A stretch of DNA of 64,000 nucleotides from Diacronema lutheri (lineage: Eukaryota; Haptophyta; Pavlovophyceae; Pavlovales; Pavlovaceae): positions 124,001 through 188,000 of the forward strand of contig JAGTXO010000025.1 of the NCBI GenBank assembly GCA_019448385.1, given 5' to 3'. The position numbers and the translations under genes were made by a program. Shown here in pieces: positions 9,401 through 18,408 of this stretch (position 1 is its first letter; every line of letters begins with the position of its first letter). The notes below the pieces were generated by a model. The model was given only the letters and a program-made list of their open reading frames with translations, made no database searches and was not told the origin of the DNA.

Positions 9401-11811
9401 TCGCGGCGCCGAGCGCGCGCCTCGCCCTACCACCGCGCCCCGTGGCGCGACGCCCACGCGCCAACCGTGTCGGCCGTGGCTTCGCGAGCGCACGGCGTGT
9501 GCCCGCCCTCGTTGGCGTCCTTCGGCCGGCAACGCTCACGTCATGCCTCTCGTGCCGGCGCGGCGCGCGCCGTGCCACTGCCTTCTCCCGCGCGCGCGCG
9601 AGGGCAGGCAACTCGACGGTCAAAATGCTCGGCGCCTTCTGGACGGGCAGGTGGCACGCCGCCGAAAATGGCCCGCGCGGCACGGCGCGGCGCAAGGGCA
9701 AGCGCAACTCTGATTGGCTCGCTGTCGGCACGCTGCTCGGCACGTACGGGGGCACAGCGATGCGGCGCGAGGAGACACTCGGCGAGGCGTCCGTCAGCAC
9801 GTGCCTCTTCGACGTGTCGCCTGACGTGACCGTAGACGGCGCGCTCGGCGGCAACGTGACGCGCTACATCAACCACGCGAACAGCGAGGCGGAAGCGAAC
9901 CTGAGCGCGCACAAGTTCGAAGTGGACGGCGAGATCATTGTCGCGCTCATCGCCTCGCGCGCCGTCCGCCCTGGCGCCGAGCTCATGTACCGTTACGGAA
10001 ACTTCTCCTTCCTCGAGAAGAGGTTTGAGCCAACGGGCGCGCTGCCAAACGCCGACGCGAGCGAGCCGGCGGTGCACGCTGGCGCGCAGGCCGAGGCGGA
10101 CGACGCGAACGAGCCAGCGGCGCACAGCGCGCCTCCCGCCACGGACGGCGCGACGCGCGTGCAGCCGGCGCGCGTGGCGGCGGCCAGCACGGCGCTTGCG
10201 GCAGAGCCGTCGGAGACTGTCACCTTCTTTGGCGTACATCGCGACGTATGCGGGACCGAGCTCGCCGCCGCCGCCGCCGCTGCCGCCGCTGCCGCCGCCG
10301 CCGCCGGATGCACGAGAACGGTCGTTGTGAGCGGGCACAGGGACGATAGCGTGAATCGTCTCGCCGATGGGCATGCGTGCGTCCCAGAGGGCGTCGTGCC
10401 TGGCAGGCTGCCGCGCGGGCTGGCTGCGCCGTTTCGCGCGTGCGTGCAGGTTCGCGACCGGTGCGTCTGGCTCGGCCGGCACGAGACGGCGATCGCGGCG
10501 GCCAGGGCGTACGACAAGTACGTGTGCTCTCGAACGCTGCCGCTGCCATCAAACTCGCCTCTCATCGCCGCCGCCGAGCGCAACGCGGCAGCGGAGCGGG
10601 CAGCGGACGGGCTCGCGGCGGCGGCCAAGCTGCGCAGGTTGGCGGGCGTGGGCGCTGTCGTCGCGGCGGTCGTCGCTCCCGGCCAGGCGGGCGCCGAACC
10701 CAGCGGCTCAGCCGCTCCGCCGGAGCACGCGCTCGTCGCCACGCGGCCCGTAGAGCGCGCGGTCGCAGACGGCAGGGTCGACGCCTTCCTCCCGACGGTG
10801 CGCGTGCTGTCCGGCCGCGGCATAGGGCGCGAGGGGACCGCCTACCCCGCACCGCACGGCTTCTTCGACGTGCAACTCGCGGACGTGGACACGTTCGCTC
10901 TCACGCGCGAGGAGGGCAAGCGCGAGGCGGCGTGCGTCGAGCGCGTGCGCAAGCGAGCCGACCAGATTGTCGTCGTCGACGCAGCTCCGCGGGTAGAGCG
11001 AGGGCGTGACGATCGGCTCGACGGCAATGCGGGCGCAAGAGCGGCGGCGGGCGAACGCGAGCCCGTGGTCGTGACGGCCGTAATGCGCGCGGCAGGCAAG
11101 CAGCCTCGCGAGGACACGGCCGGGGACATCATCAAGCTCGACGTGCCGCAGCCCACGCAGCCGCACGGCCACGTGCCAAGCGATGTGGCTGTGGTGGCCA
11201 AAGCCATGGCCGCGCCATTCGCCACGGCCGCGCCTGCGCCCGCCGTCGCGTCACTCTCCATTGATCGCGCGCCGCCCGCCAAGCGCGCCAGGCACACACC
11301 GAGCCACGCGGCGTTGCGCGAGCAGCTTGTCGCCCTGCGCGCCAGCGAGCGCGCGCTCCGGCACTCGTTGACGGTCTTCGTCGGCTCGCCAGGCCTCGCC
11401 GGCGCGCCCGCGCCGCCAGCGCCCGTGGACGTGGACGCTGCGATGGGCGACGCATGCGACGAGGCCCGCTTCTTGCATGGACTGGCGCGCCTGCTGCCAG
11501 CTGACGCAGGCGCCGACGCGGCGCGCGCGTGCGTGCACGCGCGGCAGGCACACCTTGCGGCGGTCCGCGCGAATTGCGCGAGCCTCGGCGCGCTCGGCGG
11601 GTTTGCGCTCGGCGTCGGCGGCGCGGCGGCGGCGAGCGACGGCTTTGCCGAGGCGCTCGTCGTTGCGCGTGGCCAGCCCCTCGGGGCGGGCCGCGAACTG
11701 CCTACCATCGCGGCGCGGCGCGTCGGCGCCGACGGCGCGGCTGCGAGCGTGGAGCTGCGCTCTCATCCGCCCGCGGCCGGCCGGCTCGTCGACACAAAGC
11801 ACGCCCAGTGA
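6473..11811 (+). CDS. Trithorax-like protein: Tudor-like, PHD, zinc-finger, SET and AP2-like domains
   Basis: Exons 6473-6788, 6984-7014, 7107-7283, 7390-9356 and 9608-11811 give 1564 residues with all phases matching. The N-terminal exons join to GWQLDVYWAPDRRWYSAEVI and YDARHGAHELLYYVGSHGG, the 'VYWPxDxxWYxGxVxxYD' Tudor-like fold of plant ATX proteins. Next comes a PHD finger (CVCGVRFDEQSGFELDADG, then CVQCYECSVWCHAHCVG). A second Cys/His cluster lies at about 8090-8380 and another at about 8630-8710. The SET domain (about 9650-10030) has GTLLGTYGG, GNVTRYINHANSE (NH kept, the usual NHSC changed) and ELMYRYGNFSF. Downstream a poly-Ala run precedes an AP2-like DNA-binding domain ending CVWLGRHETAIAAARAYDKY (10465-10520). 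Expected role: nuclear histone lysine methyltransferase. The start at 6473 is the first ATG of the open frame. The 31-nt second exon is supported by phase and homology. Confidence 0.8.
9357..9607 (+). other. Intron in the SET gene between the zinc-finger region and the SET domain
   Basis: The donor GTGCGC follows TGGCAGG and the acceptor is GGGCAG. Phase 1 is kept and restores a Gly codon. It interrupts the reading frame immediately before the SET domain. Confidence 0.75.
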
Positions 11812-11870
11812 TGGCGTGCGACCCCGCGGCTTGCCACAGAGCTGCGAGGCCAGTCAGTGACTGTCACCCA

Positions 11871-11882
11871 CCAGTTTTCAAA
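11871..11882 (+). promoter_or_regulatory. Candidate core promoter element CCAGTTTTCAAA
   Basis: The 12-mer lies 51 bp before the GH127 ATG and is repeated exactly at 15750, 102 bp before the MYB ATG. AT-rich words of this kind are rare outside promoters in this sequence. Its role is inferred from position only. Confidence 0.35.
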
Positions 11883-11921
11883 ACGTGAGCTTCACGCCGA
11901 GCGGACGGGGGGACGGATCCG

Positions 11922-14900
11922 ATGGGGTCCGACCTCGGGCATGGCAAATCGCCGTACCCCGGCTGGCGGCTGCGCAAGCGGCTGCTCGCGCTCGCGTGCG
12001 CGCTCTCCCTCGCCGGCGTGCTTGCCGTGCTCACTACCGGCGCGCCCGCCGCGGGCGGCGCGCCGCGTGCGCGCCGCGAGCTCGCGCGCGTGGGCGGCGG
12101 CGGGCACGACGGCCGCGAGGGCGACGTGAGCTCGCTGCTCGCAGCAATGGTGGGCGCGGCGGGGCTCGCGCGCGCGGGCGCGCCCTCCGACAACGACGGC
12201 GCCGGCGCGTTGGCGCGCGTGTGGGGCTTTGCGGGCGCGGCGTTCGCGGACGATGGCGACGGCGGCGCGGACGTGCCGACCGTGCGCGGGTCGTGCCCCG
12301 ACTACTCGGGCCCGAACTGGCGGAAGGAGCGCAACCCGTCCAAGGAGCGCGAGCTGATCAAGCTCGAGATCCCCTTCGTTGGCCCCGCCGCCGGCGAGAC
12401 CGGCACGCGCGCGGACGGGCGGAGCGCGCCGCCCCCGCCCGCTCGCGCGCTGCGCGCGCTGCCGCTCGCGTCCGTCCGGCTGCTGCCCGGCACGCGTTGG
12501 GCGGCGCTGCAGGAGGCAAACCTCCAGTATTTGCTCGCGCTCGACCACGACGCGCTCCTCTGGTCGTGGCGCACGCTCGCAAAGCTGCCGACCCGCGGCG
12601 CGCAACCGCTGACGGGCTGGGAGCATCCGGGCAGTGAACTGCGCGGCCATTTCCTTGGCCATTGGCTTTCGGCGGCTGCGGCGCTCTCGGCGGCGCTCGG
12701 CGGCGGCGGCGGCGCTGTGACCCACAGCGGCGGCGCCGCCGCCACGCGCGTCGACGCGCGCGCGCACGCGCTGCGCGCCAAGGTGGGTGCCGTCGTCGCC
12801 GCGCTCGCGCAGTGCCAGGACGCGCTTGCGCGCGAGTCGGGCGCGCTCGGCGACGGGTACGTCTCGGCATTCCCGTCATCGCTGCTCGATCGCTTCGAGG
12901 CGTCGGAGCCCGTGTGGGCGCCGCTGTACACGCTGCATAAGGTGCTTGCCGGCCTGCTCGACGTGCACGAGTTGCTGCCCGATCTCGATGGCAATCTCGA
13001 TGGCAATCTCGATGGCAATCTCGATGGCGATCTCAATGGCAAACTCGATGGCGCGCCCTCGGCACCCGACGGCGCGCCGGCGGGAGCGGACAGCCAGCCG
13101 GGGACGAGGACGTCCACGTCAGTCGCGGACGAGGACGACGAGGAGGGCGACGAGGACGGCGCGCGCGCGGGAAGCGCGGCGCTGCGCATCGCCTTGCGCT
13201 TCGCCGCGTACGCCGAGCTGCGCGCCGAGCGCTCGATTGCTGCGCGCGGGCTTGACGGCCATTTCGGATCTCTGAACATGGAGTACGGCGGCTGGAATGA
13301 TTTCGTGTGGCGGCTCGCGCAGCTCACGGGCGACGCGCGGTGGAGGCGGCTCGGCTCGCTGTACGACAAGCCGTGCTTCCTCGCCGACCGCGCCGCGCCC
13401 GACCCGGCGGCGATCGACGCGCCCGCACTCCACCCGCTCGCCGGCCTCCACGCCAACGCACACCTGCCTATTGTCCTTGGCGCGCTCCGACGGCACGGCG
13501 TGACGGGCGAGGCGCACTTCGAGCGGCTCGGCCGTCGGCTGTTCCGCACGCTGAACAGCGCGCACGCGTACGCGACCGGCGGCACGTCCCACGCCGAGGT
13601 GTGGGGCCGGCCGCACGCGCAGGCCGAGACGGTCGAGCGCACCGCGCCGGTCGGCGTCGAGCACCAGGAGACGTGCAGCACGTACAACCACCTCAAGCTC
13701 GCGGACGCGCTGCTCCACTCGCACGCGCACGCGCCCGTCGCCGACGTGGCCGAGCGCGCGCTGCTCAACGGCGTGCTCGGCACGATGCGCGCTCTCGAAC
13801 CTGGCGCGCTTTTGTACTTTTTGCCACTTGGCGCGAATGTCTCCAAAGCGGCGGCGCAAGCATGGCGGCTCTCGGGCTGGGCGGCGCCGCACGGTGACTT
13901 TTGGTGCTGCTCGGGCACGGGCGTGGAGAACTTTGCGCGCCTTGCCGACCGCGTCTGGCTCGAGGCCACGTCGACGCCGCCCGCGCCGTCCGTCCACGGC
14001 ACGCCCGCCCCGCTGACGCGGCGCGCGCTGCTCGTCTCGCAGTTCGTGCCGTCGGCCGTGCGCTGGCTGCCCGGTGCGAGCGAGGCCGAGGTGGCGGCAG
14101 CGCAGGCCGCGCCGACCGCGCCAACGGAGCTGCTGCGCGCGCGTTTGGACGAGGCCGCACCGCTCGGCGCAGAGCGCACGCACCGCGTGACAGTCACGGT
14201 CGAGTACGCGAGCGAAAGCGGGCAGCGGTGCAGTGGGGATGGGCGGCGCGGCGCGGCGGATGCGGGCGATGTTGAGCTCGCGATCCGCGTGCCCGGCTGG
14301 GCGCACGCGGCCGCGCTCGGCGCGGAGCCCCGCAGGCCTGCGCTGCGTTTGAACGGTGCTCTTGTCGACATCGACTGGCGCGCGCTCGCCGCGCAGGACG
14401 GCGCGCACGGCGGCGCGCACGGCGGCGCGCACGGCGGCGCGCACGGCGGCGCGCACGGCGGCGCACACGGCGGCGCGGCGGCCGAAAGCGCGGCGCGCGC
14501 GCGCTTCGTCGGCGTCGCGCGCCGCTGCTGGCGCGCGGGCGACGCGCTCGAGCTCAGCATGCCGCTCGCGCTCACGTCCGAGCCCGCCGCCGGCGGCGGG
14601 CGCGCGCGCGGCGCGCGCGACGAGCTGCGCGCGCTGCTGTGGGGCCCGCTCGTGCTCGCGGCCCTCTCGTCGAGCGCGCGCGCCGGCAGCGTCGGCGCAG
14701 GCGGCGTGCCTCTGCTGCCCTTCCCGCCGTCGCAGCTGGGTGCGCGCTCGCTGCTGGTGCCCGCGTGCGCGCGCGAGCGGCTGCGCGCGCTCGTCGCGCC
14801 CGGCGGCGGCCTGCTCGCGCATGCGGGCGGGCGCGTGGGCGTGCGGCGCGGCCCGCCGCTCGGCGCGCCCTTCCGCCCGCCGCACGCGCGGCCGGGCGGC

Positions 14901-15605
14901 TCGGACGAGCTGAGCGCGGCCACATTTGGCGAGGTGGCGCCTGCGGATGGCCGGCCGAGCGGCGGCCCGCCATCGGTTGCGCTCGCCGCCTTCGACCGGC
15001 CCGGCTGCTTTGTCGCGCTGCCGAGCAGTGCGATGGCCGTGCGCGCCGACGGCGCGGGCGAGCGCGGCGCCGCGCGCGAATGGCCTGTGCTGCTCCGGTG
15101 CGACGTGACGCCCGACGCTGTCGAGGCCCGGTGGAGGCGGCGTGACGGCTTTGTGCCGGGGCTCGCGAGCTACGCGTACGAGTCCGTCGCGCTCCCCGGC
15201 TTCTTCCTCTCCGCGCTCTCGCTCGGCGAGGAGGCGGCGCTCGCGGCCGCGCCTGCGGGCGCCGACGCCGAAGGCGCCGCGCGCGACGCCGCGCCCGGCG
15301 CCGCTGGCGCGTTCGCGCCGGCGGTTGCGCGGCTGCCGCCCGCGCGGGTGGGCAAGTTTCACCCACCGCGCTTCGCCGCGCTCTCGACGTTCGCACTCGG
15401 CGCGCCGCTCGCGCAGTACCCGCCCGGTGCGTTCTGGGTGCACGCGGACGCGGCCGCCGCCGCGGCGGGCGTGGCGGCCGCGCGCGCGCCCGGGTGTGCG
15501 CGCGCGCACGCGCAGCCGGCGGGCGCTCTGCTGCTTGTGCCGCTCAACGAAATTGTGGATGAGCGGTACTCGGCGCACGTGCGCATGGCGCTCGAGGAAG
15601 GTTGA
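11922..15605 (+). CDS. GH127 family glycoside hydrolase (beta-L-arabinofuranosidase-like), membrane anchored
   Basis: Single exon, 1227 residues, ATG at 11922. A hydrophobic stretch KRLLALACALSLAGVLAVLT near the N-terminus predicts a type II anchor or signal peptide. The GH127 (former DUF1680) core is clear: GWEHPGSELRGHFLGHWLSA, GYVSAFPSSLLDRF, WAPLYTLHKVLAGLLD, GLHANAHLPIVLGA, VEHQETCSTYNHLKLADALL and FWCCSGTGVENFARL. In bacterial GH127 the ETC motif and the CC pair bind zinc, and one of those cysteines is the nucleophile; all are present here. The last residues LLLVPLNEIVDERYSAH match the end of plant homologues, so this is a plant/algal-type enzyme. It should trim L-arabinofuranose from hydroxyproline-rich glycoproteins or wall polymers in the secretory pathway. 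Two 12-bp repeat arrays encode Leu-Asp-Gly-Asn and Gly-Gly-Ala-His inserts. It is intronless among intron-rich neighbours. Confidence 0.85.
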   Translation: MGSDLGHGKSPYPGWRLRKRLLALACALSLAGVLAVLTTGAPAAGGAPRARRELARVGGGGHDGREGDVSSLLAAMVGAAGLARAGAPSDNDGAGALARVWGFAGAAFADDGDGGADVPTVRGSCPDYSGPNWRKERNPSKERELIKLEIPFVGPAAGETGTRADGRSAPPPPARALRALPLASVRLLPGTRWAALQEANLQYLLALDHDALLWSWRTLAKLPTRGAQPLTGWEHPGSELRGHFLGHWLSAAAALSAALGGGGGAVTHSGGAAATRVDARAHALRAKVGAVVAALAQCQDALARESGALGDGYVSAFPSSLLDRFEASEPVWAPLYTLHKVLAGLLDVHELLPDLDGNLDGNLDGNLDGDLNGKLDGAPSAPDGAPAGADSQPGTRTSTSVADEDDEEGDEDGARAGSAALRIALRFAAYAELRAERSIAARGLDGHFGSLNMEYGGWNDFVWRLAQLTGDARWRRLGSLYDKPCFLADRAAPDPAAIDAPALHPLAGLHANAHLPIVLGALRRHGVTGEAHFERLGRRLFRTLNSAHAYATGGTSHAEVWGRPHAQAETVERTAPVGVEHQETCSTYNHLKLADALLHSHAHAPVADVAERALLNGVLGTMRALEPGALLYFLPLGANVSKAAAQAWRLSGWAAPHGDFWCCSGTGVENFARLADRVWLEATSTPPAPSVHGTPAPLTRRALLVSQFVPSAVRWLPGASEAEVAAAQAAPTAPTELLRARLDEAAPLGAERTHRVTVTVEYASESGQRCSGDGRRGAADAGDVELAIRVPGWAHAAALGAEPRRPALRLNGALVDIDWRALAAQDGAHGGAHGGAHGGAHGGAHGGAHGGAAAESAARARFVGVARRCWRAGDALELSMPLALTSEPAAGGGRARGARDELRALLWGPLVLAALSSSARAGSVGAGGVPLLPFPPSQLGARSLLVPACARERLRALVAPGGGLLAHAGGRVGVRRGPPLGAPFRPPHARPGGSDELSAATFGEVAPADGRPSGGPPSVALAAFDRPGCFVALPSSAMAVRADGAGERGAAREWPVLLRCDVTPDAVEARWRRRDGFVPGLASYAYESVALPGFFLSALSLGEEAALAAAPAGADAEGAARDAAPGAAGAFAPAVARLPPARVGKFHPPRFAALSTFALGAPLAQYPPGAFWVHADAAAAAAGVAAARAPGCARAHAQPAGALLLVPLNEIVDERYSAHVRMALEEG
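12981..13052 (+). repeat. 12-bp coding repeat (six copies)
   Basis: Tandem GATCTCGATGGC-type units in the GH127 gene encode a (Asn/Asp)-Leu-Asp-Gly series. They lie in an Asp/Glu-rich insert between conserved blocks. Confidence 0.9.
14400..14472 (+). repeat. 12-bp coding repeat (about six copies)
   Basis: Tandem GGCGCGCACGGC units in the GH127 gene encode Gly-Gly-Ala-His repeats. They keep the frame and lie in a loop region of the C-terminal beta domains. Confidence 0.9.
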
Positions 15606-15622
15606 GCGAAGGCGCGGACAGG

Positions 15623-15670
15623 TCGGCTCACAAAGCGCGAGCCAATGCGGGCAGGCTCGCTGTGAGCCGG
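15623..15670 (+). other. Hairpin just after the GH127 stop codon
   Basis: The left arm starts CGGCTCACA (15624-15632) and pairs with TGTGAGCCG (15661-15669). The inner part GCG..GAGCC pairs with GGCTCGC after two small bulges. It lies 19 bp after the stop and probably in the 3' untranslated region. Confidence 0.5.
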
Positions 15671-15749
15671 TTTCGTCACGACCACCACCCGCGTCACAAC
15701 CACCCTTTTGGCCTTTTTGATGGTCTCGACTGGGCAACCGTTTGAGGCG

Positions 15750-15761
15750 CCAGTTTTCAAA
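15750..15761 (+). promoter_or_regulatory. Candidate core promoter element CCAGTTTTCAAA
   Basis: Exact 12-bp copy of the word at 11871, here 102 bp before the MYB ATG. Confidence 0.35.
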
Positions 15762-15851
15762 TGCGTATTCCGCCCACCCGCAACCGTTGCGGGCGCCTGC
15801 CGTTTGCCAGCGCGGCGCCTGACCGCGAGAGAGAGCGAGGAGGACATCACG

Positions 15852-18363
15852 ATGGCGAGCGACGCGGTCGCGCCGCTCGCAGCTCGCATGCCTTCCGGTG
15901 TGGCGCCCGCCTCCGCGGCAGCGCCAGGGACAGCGCTAGCGGGCACGCACCACTCGCCCATTGCGCCCACAGCGGCCGCGGATCCCGCGCAAGCCGCACC
16001 GCAGCCCGCCGGCGCGGCGGCGCCTCTTGCGCCGGCGGCGCCCGCCGCGCCAGCCGAGGCGGTGAGCACGCCAGGCCGTGCGGCGCCGCCGCCGCCCGCC
16101 GCCGGCGTCGCGGGCGCGCCCGCTGCTGCCGACGAGGAGGACGAGGACGGGTCGGGAAAAAAGGGCTGCTCGGGCTCCAACGTGAAGCGCGCGTGGTCGA
16201 GCGAGGAGGACGCGACGCTGCTCCGAATGATCGAGACGCACGGCGCGCAGAATTGGTCGACAATCGCGTCGCACCTTGACGGCCGCGTCGGCAAGCAGTG
16301 CCGCGAGCGCTGGTTCAACCACCTCTGCCCCGAGGCGCGCGCGCCCTCCCTCCGCTCGCATTTCGCTCGCCCTCCTGCCCACCTCGCTGACGCGCGCGCG
16401 CGCGCGCGCGCGCGCGCGCCTGCTCTGTCGCCTTGACCGCGCGCCACGGCTCGGCTGCCCGCCCACCCACGCCCGCTCCCCGCCCGCTCCCCTCCCCTTT
16501 CGGCCTCAGGTGAAGAAGGGCGACTGGACGGTGCAAGAGGACCAGATCATCATGGAGTCCGTCAAGGAGCTTGGCACGTGTTGGTCCAAGATTGTGAAGC
16601 TGCTGCCCGGCAGGACCGACAACGCGATCAAGAACCGGTACAACTCGACGATGCGCAAGAACCTGCGCGCGCAGCTCAAGCCCAAGCCGCCGCCCCCGCC
16701 CGAGCCGCCGCCGCGCCAGCCGGCCGCCGACGGCGGCGACGGCGGCACAGGAGCGCACGACGCCAAGACGCCCGCGAGCAAGAGCCGCAAGAAGCGCACA
16801 GCCGCGGAGCGCGCCGCCGCCGACGCCGATGGCACCGACGGCGCTGACGACGATGCGAGCGGTGCAGGCAATGGCGGCAAGCCGGGCGCAGCGGCTAAGC
16901 GCGCGCGCGCGCCGCCCGCCAACGCGTCGCACCCGGCGGCGGCGGCCGTTGGCCTCGCAATCCGTGTGGGCGGCGCGGGCGGTGGCGACGACGATGACGA
17001 TGACGACTCGCGCGCGCTCTTCGGCGCGCCCGAGCTACGTGTCGGCTTCCTCTCGCCGTTCTCGGAGGCGGGCCCGTCGCCCGAGGGCGAGCGCGAGAAA
17101 TTGCGCGCACTCTTGGACTGCTCGACGCCCAACCTCGACCTCCTTGCGACGGTCGGCGCGTCGGACCGCGCGCACGCGGGCGGGTACAACAGCGCGTATG
17201 CGTTCGCGCAGCTCGTCGGGTCGGCCGGCCGCGCCGGCTGCGGCCGCGCGGGCGGCACCTCCGCAGCAAGCGGCGCGCTCGCACACCGCGGCGGCGGCGG
17301 CACGCCCGTCCTTGGCCTGGGCGGTCTCGAACTGCCCGACGCAACGGACGTTTCGATGGCCGACGGCGCCGACCACCCGGCGCGCCGACTGTACGCCGGC
17401 CGCGCGCCCGGTGGCGCTGAGGGCGCCATGCTGCGCATGTACTCGTGTGCGCGCACTGGCGGCCATGGCATGGCGAGCGACGTGCACGCGGGGATGGCGC
17501 GCTCACCGCGCGCGGCACTCTCGCTCTCGCTCTCGCCGTCCGATTCGCCCACGCTTGTGCCCGCCGGCGCCGTCCGACGGCCGACGGGCGCGCCAGGGTC
17601 GGAGGCGCTTTTTGCCCTACCCTTGCTCTCCGCACCGCCCTCGCCGAGTACGCGCCCGCCCGCTGCCGCCTCGGGCGCGCCCTCGCCCACCGCCGCATTC
17701 GCCGACGCGCGCGCGCGCGCGCGCGACACGCCGCCGTATCCCGGCTCGCGTGCGCACTTGTTGCTCGACGGGATGCTCAACATTCACGATGGCGACGGCT
17801 TGCCCACGCGGGGCGCGGGCGAGTTGGCGGGCGGCGCGGCGCTCGAGCCGTGGGGCGGCCCAGCCGGCCACGCGCGCGCGCGGAGCGGCGTGTCCACCAG
17901 CGCGAGAGGCGGCGCGCGCGAGGCGCAGGGCGAGCACGCCTTCGCGCTCGCGCGCCTCTCCGCCGCGAGCACCGACGGAGCGGACGACAACGGGCGCGGA
18001 GGGCAAGCGGAGATCAGGCGAGCGCTCGAGCAGGCGCTGCAGCGGCGCGACGGCGCGGGCGCCGACACGCCGCGCGCGTCGCCGCGTCCGGGCAAGATCG
18101 ACCTCGTAGCGACGCGTCCGGGCAAGATCGACCTCGTTGCCGCCGCGTCGGTCGGCGATGCGCTCGGCCGCGCGCTCGGCAGCGCAGGTACGCGCGCGAT
18201 CGCGGTCGCGGCGGCCGCGAAGGGCGGCACGCCGCTGCCCGACGACTGGCGTGACCTTGACTCGGCCGCGCTGCTCGACAATCTGCTCCTCTCGCCCGGC
18301 AACACGCCCGGTGCGCTGCAGGCCCTTGAGCGCCAGCTGGTGGTGAGTGGCTTCTTGCAGTAG
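15852..18363 (+). CDS. R2R3-MYB transcription factor
   Basis: Exons 15852-16334 and 16510-18363 give 778 residues. R2 is [20 protein letters not shown]...NWSTIASHL...[15 protein letters not shown], and R3 is [18 protein letters not shown]...[21 protein letters not shown]; the tryptophans that build each helix-turn-helix are present. The junction falls exactly between the repeats (CPE/VKKGDW) in phase 0, which forces a GC-AG intron with donor GAG|GCGCGC. Such proteins bind YAACNG-like sites as monomers in the nucleus. The remaining 600 residues are Ala/Gly/Ser-rich and disordered. They include an exact duplication of RPGKIDLVA (about 18087-18138) and a C-terminal [17 protein letters not shown] segment that looks like a short amphipathic, possibly activating, helix. 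The ATG at 15852 is chosen; an in-frame ATG upstream at 15720 is possible. Confidence 0.85.
16335..16509 (+). other. GC-AG intron of the MYB gene
   Basis: The junction is fixed by the MYB R2/R3 boundary and by phase 0 on both sides. The donor is GCGCGC and the acceptor CCTCAG. It contains a (GC)n run at about 16395-16421. Confidence 0.65.
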
Positions 18364-18408
18364 CATACTTCTGGCATGGTTGACCATTGATCTACCCTAC
18401 ACTGGCAT

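Noticed and set aside
12302-15737. Two frames of about 870 residues on the minus strand opposite GH127
   Set aside because: They mirror the repeats and codon bias of the real gene and show no domain.
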